Source: Corylus avellana (Eukaryota; Streptophyta; Magnoliopsida; Fagales; Betulaceae). Taken from it: a stretch of 64,000 nt of DNA. The position numbers and the translations under genes are program-made. Below are positions 56,501 through 64,000 of this stretch, in pieces. The notes beneath the pieces were generated by a model that was not told the DNA's origin, made no database searches, and was given only the letters and a program-made list of their open reading frames with translations. Each line of letters opens with the position of its first letter. The stretch's first letter is position 1. The stretch lies in contig NC_081546.1 in NCBI RefSeq assembly GCF_901000735.1, positions 19,591,220-19,655,219 on the forward strand, read 5' to 3'.

Positions 56501-57830
56501 TGATGTGGGATTACTACAAACCCTCTCCTGTCTTCATGCTTTGCGGGTTATTGAATGTCCAAAACTAATTGCTTTGGTGGCAGATGAAGGAAATGAGCAG
56601 CCACAACCGAATTTGCCATCCACATGCAATGGCATGGAATATTTACCCAAGGCAATGGTGTACAACAACAAATGTCTTGAGCGTATTTATATTCGTGGAT
56701 GTGATTCACTAACGCACATTGCAATAGGCCAGCTACCTCCAACTCTAAAGTGGCTAATTATAAATGATTGCAAGAATATGTTGATTTTGCTGTACGAGGA
56801 TGATACCAACAGTTGCAGTAGCAACACATCTCTTCTTCAGCGCTTGAGCATTCAGGATTGTCCATCCCTCAAATCCTTAACATCAAGCGGAGAATTACAT
56901 GCAACACTTAAACTCCTCCGCATTAAAAATTGTCCAAAGCTGGAGTCAATAGCAAAGAGCTTCCATGACAACTCGTCTCTTGAGGTGATTGCCATTTGGA
57001 GTTGTGATAACCTTAAATCTTTACCCATGGGCTTGGACACCCTCACCCGTCTAATTCTAATTGATATCCAAAAATGTTCAGCCCTTGTTTCCTTCCCAGA
57101 CGAAGGGTTGCTCCCTGTCAACCTTGAAGCACTGTTGATTTTCGATTGTGAGAAAATGCAGGCCCTACCCAACTGCATACACAACATCACCTCTCTTCAC
57201 GACTTGGATATTTGGCAATGTCCAATGGTATCATTTCCAGAAGAAGGTTTTCCCACCAACCTCACAAGTCTTCAAATCTGGGATTGCAACATCACTGAGT
57301 CCTTGCTTAACTGGGGCTTGCACAAGCTCTCGTCACTTAGACATCTTGAAATTAGAGGTGGATGTCCGCATTTGGAGTCCTTTCCAGAAATGATGCTGCC
57401 TGCGTCTCTAACCAGCCTCTACATCAGAGACATCCCGAATTTGAAATACTTACCTTCAAATGGCTTTCGATACGTCTCCTCTCTTAAAACATTGAGAATT
57501 GGTTGGTGCAAAAAGCTGAAGTCCTTTCCAGAAGATGGTCTGCCTCCCTCACTCTTGCATCTTTCCATCATATGCTGTAACAACTTTACGTCCTTTCCAA
57601 AGGATGGCCTGCCTCCTTCACTCCATCGACTTGATATTGCAAACTGTCCCCGGTTAAAAAAACGCTGCAAGAAAGTTCACGGACGAGAGCGGTTAAAGAT
57701 AGCCCACATCCCGTGCATTCAAATTAATGGTAAGTCCATCTATGACCCAGAGGAGAATCATCCCCTGGATCAAGACAAACTACATGCTTTGTTTTGGTCG
57801 GAATGGAAGCCTTTCCGTATAAATCCATAG
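53586..57830 (+). CDS. CC-NB-ARC-LRR (CNL) disease resistance protein, RPP13-like/R13L1 type
   Basis: An uninterrupted 1414-aa frame, large but usual for this clade. Order: Rx-type coiled coil (residues about 1-130, EDVID-like DLAYDLEDILDDF near 73-85); NB-ARC with P-loop GMGGIGKTT (202-210), kinase-2 FLVVLDDLW (277-285), RNBS-B GSKIIITTR (305-313), GLPLVAK (371-377), RNBS-D CFAYCSILPKGYEF (428-441) and an intact MHD (493-495); then LRRs from about 560 to the C-terminus, many with LEI.NCPKL and FPE.GLP.SL repeat cores. Known role: intracellular receptor that detects pathogen effectors and triggers cell death and salicylic acid defence. All nucleotide-binding motifs are intact and no stop interrupts, so it is probably functional. 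The ATG at 53586 is preceded by a TATA-bearing duplicated promoter. No integrated decoy domain seen. Confidence 0.95.
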   Translation: MPVVELFIGAFLQVLLDRMASQELLNFARREGLGKKLDKWRKTLPLIQNVLNDAEEKKHTNEGVKQWVDDLRDLAYDLEDILDDFATEALVRKLRGENKVRNLMPACCTGLTPRALKIKIRLESKITEITDQFNDLMMKRSELRLVETVEGWSSGKTRTLAPTSVMNESRVYGRDKDKEALLKLLRSEKCMDAQVSVIPILGMGGIGKTTLAQFLFNDEEVQKNFDLKAWAYVSEDFDVVKVTKTILKNVDPESCNDNDDLNLLQLKLKEKLEGKKFLVVLDDLWNEKYNDWTILHAPFQAGAPGSKIIITTRSKRVSSMAGTVPAHNLQLLSNDFCLSLFTQHALEAIDFSAHPNLQDIGEEIVIKMCKGLPLVAKILGGLLRGKRDRDEWENILKRNILNIPEVKNEIIAGLMLSYNDLPSHIKRCFAYCSILPKGYEFEEEELVLLWMAEGLIQEREGDKQMKSLGSEYFQYLLSRSLFQKSRDTSRFMMHDLINDFAKLVAGDTCFRMEDQIGGSNGRRLPKKARHSSYMRGKYDSTKKFEDFFELTCLRTFLPLMLPSPGSPEQSYLTYNIPFQLFSKLRCLRVFSLNGYHIQELPDSIGDLKHLRYLNLSYTGIRSLPESTTTLCNLQTLILEGCSYLKELPSKLGNLVNLHHLNILNANKLEGMPPQIGKLTCLQTLSNLIVEKGNCFALKELGSLLHLQGTLIISRLENAIELGDASNAKLIEKLNLTELFLEWSVNVDDSQDRTSELEVLNMLHPNEDLKKFTIKCYGGSKFPTWLTCNSFHMVLLRIENCKKCTSLPPVGQLPSLKHLFIEGMTSVKNVGAEFSGGSCSQPFKSLETLCFKDMEEWESWSPNGEFPNLVELSIKNCPKLLGKLPNPLPLLKKVLVEECERLVVSISSFPELCELQIEGSTGVVCKSKVDFNSLNSKSLSKISEFTCPIEGFIFDVKDLAIENCEELRSLWSNDVGLLQTLSCLHALRVIECPKLIALVADEGNEQPQPNLPSTCNGMEYLPKAMVYNNKCLERIYIRGCDSLTHIAIGQLPPTLKWLIINDCKNMLILLYEDDTNSCSSNTSLLQRLSIQDCPSLKSLTSSGELHATLKLLRIKNCPKLESIAKSFHDNSSLEVIAIWSCDNLKSLPMGLDTLTRLILIDIQKCSALVSFPDEGLLPVNLEALLIFDCEKMQALPNCIHNITSLHDLDIWQCPMVSFPEEGFPTNLTSLQIWDCNITESLLNWGLHKLSSLRHLEIRGGCPHLESFPEMMLPASLTSLYIRDIPNLKYLPSNGFRYVSSLKTLRIGWCKKLKSFPEDGLPPSLLHLSIICCNNFTSFPKDGLPPSLHRLDIANCPRLKKRCKKVHGRERLKIAHIPCIQINGKSIYDPEENHPLDQDKLHALFWSEWKPFRINP

Positions 57831-58250
57831 GTCAGTTTATTGCCATGTTAGCTCTTTTTTATTTTTATTTTTTATTTTTTAATTTATTTTTATATATATT
57901 TTTTTATTAGGACTGTTTTTTGATTTCTAATGCATTTAGGCTCACCATCCCCAGAACAGGAGGCTCCTTTGATTGTCTTCTGAAGCTTGGCGTTGGAACG
58001 ACCCTCTTGTTGCTGTTCTTGTTGGTTTGGTGAAGGTGCGACTATTCTTGTTGGAGTCAACGACATCAGAGGGCTTTCGACGATTGAGTTTTTCATTATT
58101 AATTGCCATGTTGCTGATCATTCCAGATTTGCGAATCATTACAAAAAGGTATGTATCTGGATGTTTTCTTCTTTGTATTGTTTCCTCCTCAATCAAAGAA
58201 TACATTAATGGACACAATAATGCTAAACATTTTTCTAGTGAATTAAGATT

Positions 58251-58455
58251 GGTGAAATGCTTTTTGATGCTCTGGTTACAGCACTACCATTGTCTGAGGG
58301 AGTTGAAGAGGCGCAACTTAAAAGGATTGCGGAACTGCATGTATGGAGTCCACTGGCTGACCGCACTCAAACTCAAGATTCTTTACAATTTTTTGTGCGA
58401 ATTAATTTTGCAGGCTGAGAATCTGATTTTGTGCAGCTGCTGGGACATTCCTGCT
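58251..58455 (+). pseudogene. MED21: MED21 (Mediator subunit 21) gene fragment, intron retained
   Basis: 58263-58340 encodes FDALVTALPLSEGVEEAQLKRIAEL, which I recognise as the conserved core of plant MED21 (split here across the intron end). A GT at 58341 and TTTTGCAG ending 58413 bound a 73-bp intron, after which GCTGAGAAT (AEN) continues the known order. A 2-nt insertion (CT) then shifts the frame before GATTTTGTG (DFV). The N-terminal exons and the C-terminus are absent. It is a DNA-level fragment, not a processed copy, lying 420 bp after the NLR stop; it could be carried in the NLR 3' UTR. Confidence 0.7.
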
Positions 58456-61139
58456 AAGGTATTGTGCTAGTCTACTTTGTATGTTGGCGTCTGGTTTTGT
58501 TTCTGAGCTATGGTCGTTCTCTGGGGGTGTATACTCTGGTTGATGTGGATAGTTTTTCATGGTGGTGGGGTTTTGCTGGGATGTTTTCTGCTTAAATGAT
58601 GAGGGTCTTTTGCTCTGTTTCTCTCTGTTCTGAGTAGAAAAATTAAGTTGCTACTAATTTAGGGTTTAAAGTTGAAATTGTTGTTTGTTTCCTGGTGTGT
58701 ATAGCGTGGTTAGTTATGGTTCTAATTTGGTCAGGTTGTAAATGCTAGAGGGACCATTGTATTCTTTTTTTTTCGGTATAAAATTTTCATTCATCACAAA
58801 AAAAAAAAAAAAAAAAAACCCTCTTATCTTTGTGCAATCTGGATTCATTAGTTTGCTGAATTATGCATTATTATAGGAAATCCTTTTTTGGGCTACTGAT
58901 TTATGGTGCTTGATGCTTTATAGCTCTGTTAGCTTTGTGATGTAATTTGTTTTTAAGTGAAGAGCTTAGCAAAACTGAGTCATAGAGTTGAAACAGGTAT
59001 GCTGTTAGGAAAAATGATTGCTTTTGGAAACAAATGATTGCTTTTGGAAACAGGTATGCTCACTCTCTTTCACTCATCGTAATCAAACGTTAATGAAACA
59101 AAGTCTTCATTTCTTGAGTTTCCTGTTGAAGGGCATTTGGCAGACTGATTTTGGTGTTTTTAAGTTTTGGGGATTTCATGGATTAGGCTAGCTGGTTGAC
59201 TGGTTTTTGTTGATTTTGGGCATTTGGGTGACTGAGTTTCGTTGGCAGCTTCTCAGTACTGGAGTAGTACGGTATTTTGAGCTAAAAAGGAGCATCAAAA
59301 GAATGGTGGGTGTTGGAGATCATATGGATGTCATTTGGAGTATGAAGGCAGCAACATAGGTCTTGTTGGTGTGAGGTGGCCCAACGATATTCTGCAGAGA
59401 GAGATATATAGAGAGAGAGAATGATTTTCTTTGAACTTATGACGTGGGATTGATAGTGATGATAATATTTAGATAATTGTATGCCAAAGTGATCACTTCA
59501 TTCATGAAAAGCAAAGACTTTTTTTTCCCAACAGCAATCTTTTTTTTTTTTTAAGCTGATGTTACGGTGGCTGCTATTCATCTATAGTAAACACCCAACT
59601 CATCATTTGAGACCTCTTCATTCACAATCTAAATAAATTATAATTACAGAATTCAGTGAGATCAACCTCAATAAATTAATTTTGTTACAGTGTGTAGCAG
59701 AAAAGCAGATAAAGCAAACAAACCAATCTGCAGCCACAGCTTTGTCAAAGTTGTTTTCTCTATTGATTGCACATTTTATGTTGTAGGTTGTTCTTCCGCT
59801 GGAGAATCGACAGTCACTTCTTCAGTTTCTCGCAATGATTTAGGGTATTTTGTTCTTTCTAGTGCTTCTTCTACTTGTTATTTAACTTTTCAGAACCATT
59901 TTTACAGTGTCATTTTTTCTGGCCTGCGTCACTTGACAAAAACTCGGTCCCTTTGTTGAATTGTCACCAGTGAGGCATTTGTGGAAGTAGCAAGTAAATA
60001 ACCCTCTTCGGGCGTCAACAAGCTCCTTCATTAGATGGCCTACACTATAAAGTGTTGCAGTAACACCCACAACAGCTACTATACTTTCGTTTGAAAGGGT
60101 TCCATGCCATATGCCATGAAGCTACACCATCAGGCACTAGTGAAAGGCCTGCTGCAATATTTGATTAGATAATCTGGAGTGGCTTTTCTTTTCCTGTTTT
60201 CTCACCAGTGACGGGATCAAGGGGTTCCTGATACCAAATTGCAGAAATGCTACTGCGTATGGATTTATCATTCCAACCTTGATGTGTTGACCTCATATTG
60301 ATATATCATAAGATCCACTTGCACTGATTGAATATGCTAGCTTTATGTTGATTGGCTTGATTTGTTGCCCAAAATGTCATGCATAAGATGTTCTTTGTGC
60401 ATTGCAGGTGACATGTTAGAAACTGGTTTTTGTTGAAGAGTCATAGAGAAGCTCATTGACATTCTCGACTGTAGACGGTCCGAACGAGCCAATACATGAA
60501 GTCTCACAGAGAGCCTCGTTGGCTATCTCATCTGCAACATGTTTGAATGAGCTGAACTAAACGTGTTACAGAAGGTCTCGTCTACAGCTGCATCTGCACC
60601 CAGTCCGGAAGAGATGGTTCAAGAAGCCTCACTGTGCCTCATCTGTAGTAAATTCTTGGGTCTTTTATATTGAACTTCTGTAAATGTCTTATGGACGAAT
60701 TTCTAGGGTGAAATCAGCTATCCTAAGAGAGCTACAGAGATGTAGAGCTTGAGTTTTCTCTCTCTCTTAAAGTTATAAGTTGTGTCTTCATTCACAAATC
60801 TAAAACAACCGAAGCCTAGCGGAGTTCTGCTAAAGGAGATCACATAGAAGAAACGGACAAGTGAGTCACTTATCTAGTACATGAGATTGTCAAGTACAAA
60901 GGTTTTGTATGCTTTGACATTGTATAAATTTTTGTTTTTCTATAGTGAAGTGATTTCCTGGATTTGGCTACCCTGAAGAGGTTTTACTTTTAAAGAATTC
61001 TCTAAAAAGGTTTCTTTTTCGTAACCAAATATCAGTCTCTTTGATTTACAGCTTTTATATATATTTAGTGAATGGTTGTGAAAAAACCTAATACGACACC
61101 AAACGACACCTATTTTGAATGTAGGTGTTTCACACAATT
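58456..61139. other. Region downstream of the NLR, no intact gene
   Basis: Less AT-rich than other gaps and possibly partly transcribed as NLR 3' UTR. It contains a tandem pair ATGATTGCTTTTGGAAACA (59007-59045), a poly-A run (58798-58818) and a GAGA tract (59396-59423). At 60470-60670, repeated GTCTCGT/CCTCG phrases and GTCCGAACGAG resemble the GTCCGGACGAG motifs of the LTRs nearby, so part of it may be old LTR sequence. Confidence 0.45.
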
Positions 61140-62222
61140 TATGTGGAAATAGATCTGACCTAACAATTAATAAACAACCAAAAATATATGTAACAATAAA
61201 CAATAAACAACACAGATATTTTGGTTACGAAGAGGAAACCAATTAGAGAACTCTCTAATTGTAAAACCTCGCCGGGGCAGCCAAACCCAGGAAATCAACT
61301 AACTCAGTAAAAGAATAAAGGATTACAAGATGTTCACACTTACAAAACCTTTGCAATTGACACGATCTTGTATAAGACAAGCGACCCACTTGCCTTCTAC
61401 CGCAGTAGCCCTTTCCAAAGACAGCTGGCACAATCCTTCTACGTGATCTCCCTTCACCGGAACTCCGGTCGACTTCGCTTCAACAATCAACAAGTAAACA
61501 CAAACGATCACTCTAAGAGAGAGAACAGACTCTACCCTCTTAGCACACAAAAGCGAATTCTAGATGCAGAAATTCGTCACTCTCTCTTCCTATAGAGGTG
61601 TATTTATAATAGCCTCATCATCCCTAGACCTAGGAAAGAGTTTATATTCATTTAAAACTGTTACAGGTACGCGGCGTCCGGACGGGAACATGTGCCGTCC
61701 GGACGGGACAACAAAACACAGCCAGAAAGTGTTTTTAACACATGGCCGTCTGCAATCTCGTCCGGACGAGATTGCACACGAGCCATTCCGCCCAGCTTCG
61801 TAGTTTTCTCTTTATCGCCCGTTTTGACCTAGTAAACATTGGAATTAGCTAAACCTTGTGAAACATGACTTTGTAGATCCTTGAGTTAGCTTTCCAACGC
61901 TATAAAGATTGCTCCAATCAGAGGCTTGAAACTCAAGATATGACCTTTTTAGTAAAATTCGTCCGGACAGGATTCAGACGAGACTGCAGACGAGGCTCTC
62001 GGGAATTCTTGTTTATCGAACTCGTCCGGACGGGGTTCAGACGAGACTGCAGACGAGGCTCTCAGGAATTCCTATTTATCGAGCTCGTCCGGACGGGATT
62101 GCAAACGAGATTGCAGACGAGGCTCTCGAGGAAAATAGAATTCTTTGAGCATCCGAACGGCACTTCTTCTCGTCCGAACGGTAATTGAATGGATGATGAA
62201 TCTTGGCACTTTTGGTCACCAT
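61140..62222 (-). mobile_element. 3' LTR of a large copia-type element, minus strand
   Basis: Minus strand: a polypurine tract CAAAGGGGGAGTTTG (about 62252-62266) precedes TGTTGGCTTAATTCGG, the likely LTR start near 62231. The LTR contains GTCCGGACGGG pairs, a TATA-like TTATAAATACACC (61602-61615) and GGTTTGGCTGCCCCGGCGAGG (61271-61291, minus). The far end is approximate. A near-identical inverted partner lies at 63764-64000. Confidence 0.6.
61960..62133. repeat. 63-bp minisatellite inside the LTR, ~2.8 units
   Basis: CGTCCGGAC.GG.TT..GACGAGA.TGCAGACGAGG, then CTCTCGGGAATTCTTGTTTATCGA, starts at 61960, 62023 and 62086. The palindromic GTCCGGAC and the inner ACGAGACTGCAGACGAG recur in every unit. 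Confidence 0.85.
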
Positions 62223-63663
62223 TTTGCTTACCGAATTAAGCCAACAAGAACTTACAAACTCCCCCTTTGGCAATTCGGTGACAAAATCAATCGGACAAGT
62301 CACCATCATCTCCCCAATTTTTATACTCCCCCTTTTTGTCACAAATTGACAAAAGGTATCATGTTTCCTGAAACACTCAACACAAAAACATCAAGGCATA
62401 TGTGGAATAGGAAAAACAATAATCAAACACTCATGATCACATATACGAAAACGCATGAAGAAGACAACAAGATCATGAATAACATAAACTCCCCCTCAAT
62501 ATAAGACTTAATAATCAACAAGAAACTTTAAAAAAAATTTCTCTCCCTTAAAAGTCAAATGAACACACATGATACACACATCAACAACTCATGTATTTTA
62601 GCAATGAATATCCCAAACATACTCCAAATATGCAAACTATACATAAGACTAGAACTGGCAAGAAACTCATATTGTTTAACCCAAGCCAAGAAAAAATGAT
62701 CCATTCAACCCATGCTTGTGTGTTGTGTGTGTAAGCCATTTAATGAGAGAAAAAATACCAGTTTACAAAAGAGGAGAAAGTTTCACCAACACGAGGTTTT
62801 GACAAGTAAATTCAATCAAAAGTCAAACCTTATCATACTAGGGCCTAGTCACTCTCATCCAATACAATCCTCTTTTGAAAAAATAGCACAAGTTTGACAC
62901 AGTGAAATTAAATTCCATAAGGAACATGTTTTTTTTTTTTTTTTTTTTTTTTTCACTATTTTGATTCTTTTTCTCTTTGAGAGAGTGTCTTTAAACAATT
63001 GGTGCTTTATACAAAAGAAAGAATGCAGGAATTTTTAAGCCCTAGGTTCAACTAGCATATGGTCAATTTGAAAAAAAATATGACTAGTCAAAAACACCTC
63101 ATGTAGTTACCTATCATACCTCACTTTTAAAAAATTTCCTCAAATTAAGCTTAAGTGTGTGTAAGAATTAAGCATAGGTAAAACGTACCACATACGCTCA
63201 AGCTTTAGGTAACCACAAAAACAAGTCCATTGAAACAATTGTTTATCTCATGCATATTTAGAATATTCCAAGATGCAAGGAATTAAATCCATGAATGCAA
63301 CATGAGAAATTCATGGACTATCTGGGTACATAAGACAAAAAAGGGAAAAGAAAAACAACCAAATTAAAATATTTTTTGTCTTTTTGAATTTTTTTTTTTT
63401 TTTTTTTTTTTAAATGAACTCAAAACAGAACATGTTAAAAGAACCAAAACACAAACAACAAAAACAAACAACAACAAAAATTTAAACAAAACAAAACAAA
63501 CACCCAACAAACTATGACACTAGGACACAAATATATATATATAAGCAACGTCTATCCTAGGCATGCAATGTGCCCACCTAAACTAGGTGAGTCCAATACC
63601 ACTCCCCCTCAACGGGTGAACGGTATCAACCTTCTTAACCCAAACTTTCTTCATTTTGGGAAC
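62223..63663. other. Interior of the copia-type element, non-coding part
   Basis: Four ACTCCCCCT tracts (62259, 62326, 62489, 63602; minus: AGGGGGAGT) of the kind seen at the 3' side of SIRE-like copia interiors, with A- and T-rich DNA and poly-T runs at 62931-62953 and 63388-63410. No RT or integrase motif read here. Confidence 0.4.
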
Positions 63664-63763
63664 NNNNNNNNNNNNNNNNNNNNNNNNNNNNNNNNNNNNN
63701 NNNNNNNNNNNNNNNNNNNNNNNNNNNNNNNNNNNNNNNNNNNNNNNNNNNNNNNNNNNNNNN
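63664..63763. other. Assembly gap, 100 N
   Basis: Exactly 100 unknown bases, the conventional length for a scaffold join of unknown size. Frames read through it are artefacts. Confidence 0.98.
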
Positions 63764-64000
63764 CCGTCCGAACGCCGCGTACCTGTAACAGTTTTAAATG
63801 AATATAAACTCTTTCCTAGGTCTAGGGATGATGGGGCTATTATAAATACACCTCTATAGGAAGAGAGGCACGAATTTCTGCATCTAGAATTCGCTTTTGT
63901 GTGCTAAGAGGGTAGAGTCTGTTCTCTCTCTTAGAGTGATCGTTTGTGTTTACTTGTTAATTGTTGAAGCGAAGTCAACCGGAGTTCCGATGAAGGGAGA
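63764..64000 (+). mobile_element. Inverted copy of the LTR at 61452-61690
   Basis: CCGTCCGAACGCCGCGTACCTGTAACAG... through ...CAACCGGAGTTCCG is the reverse complement of 61450-61690 with very few differences (for example TTCGTGCC for TTCGTCAC, complement sense). The LTR is cut by the N gap on one side and by the window edge on the other. Confidence 0.85.

Noticed and set aside
55604..57670. Several antisense frames of 60-160 codons within the NLR
   Set aside because: They mirror the LRR coding strand and have no independent support.
62145..62504. 119-codon frame beside the copia-type LTR
   Set aside because: It starts inside the LTR and crosses the polypurine tract, so it is not a plausible protein.
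63514..63859. Frames running across the N gap
   Set aside because: The bases are unknown; the frames are artefacts.

Overview
The window is nuclear DNA from a flowering plant, most likely a woody eudicot. The grounds are spliced genes with GT-AG introns, AT-rich intergenic DNA, TATA boxes, CT-rich 5' leaders, and plant-only families (GT14/DUF266 glycosyltransferases, CBP60 proteins, a CC-NB-ARC-LRR receptor). The tree-like guess rests on the style of the repeats (foldback elements rich in GGTGGC/GCCACC) and is inference. A run of exactly 100 N near the right end marks a scaffold gap.

Left part (1-14.6 kb): two GT14 (core-2/I-branching-like) genes in the same orientation. Only the last exon of the first is inside the window, followed by a near-identical partial tandem copy of its 3' end. 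The second is complete, with two exons (8930-9574 and 12431-13072, predicted 428 aa). Between and inside them lie miniature inverted-repeat elements (MITEs), SINEs and a CACTA-like element.

Middle (14.6-39.2 kb): a tandem segmental duplication. Copy A (14611-24869) and copy B (25200-39201) are collinear but differ by many insertions. Because each copy holds the empty site of insertions present in the other, insertion borders and target-site duplications (TSDs) can be read directly. Copy B carries a decayed 4.6-kb Ty1/copia element (27980-32590, minus strand) nested in a non-autonomous LTR element. That non-autonomous family appears as a solo LTR, a TRIM-sized element with 280 bp of interior, and elements with about 0.86 kb of interior. 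No intact host gene was seen in the duplication.

Right part (39.2-64 kb): a complete seven-exon CBP60 gene of the SARD1/CBP60g type (41193-44955, predicted 469 aa) with W-boxes and a TGACGTCA site upstream; a copia gag fossil; two long foldback elements; an LTR fragment; a single-exon CNL resistance gene of 1414 codons (53586-57830) preceded by a 253-bp tandem promoter duplication; a spliced but frameshifted MED21 fragment just downstream; and LTR-retrotransposon sequence in opposite orientations on the two sides of the N gap.

Two immunity genes (a SARD1-like regulator of salicylic acid synthesis and an NLR receptor) lie 9 kb apart. This is suggestive, but no functional link is shown. I see no evidence of a wholly new biological system. 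The most informative material is the duplication with its reciprocal filled and empty sites, the non-autonomous LTR family, the duplicated NLR promoter and a paired GTCCGGACGGG motif shared by several LTRs.
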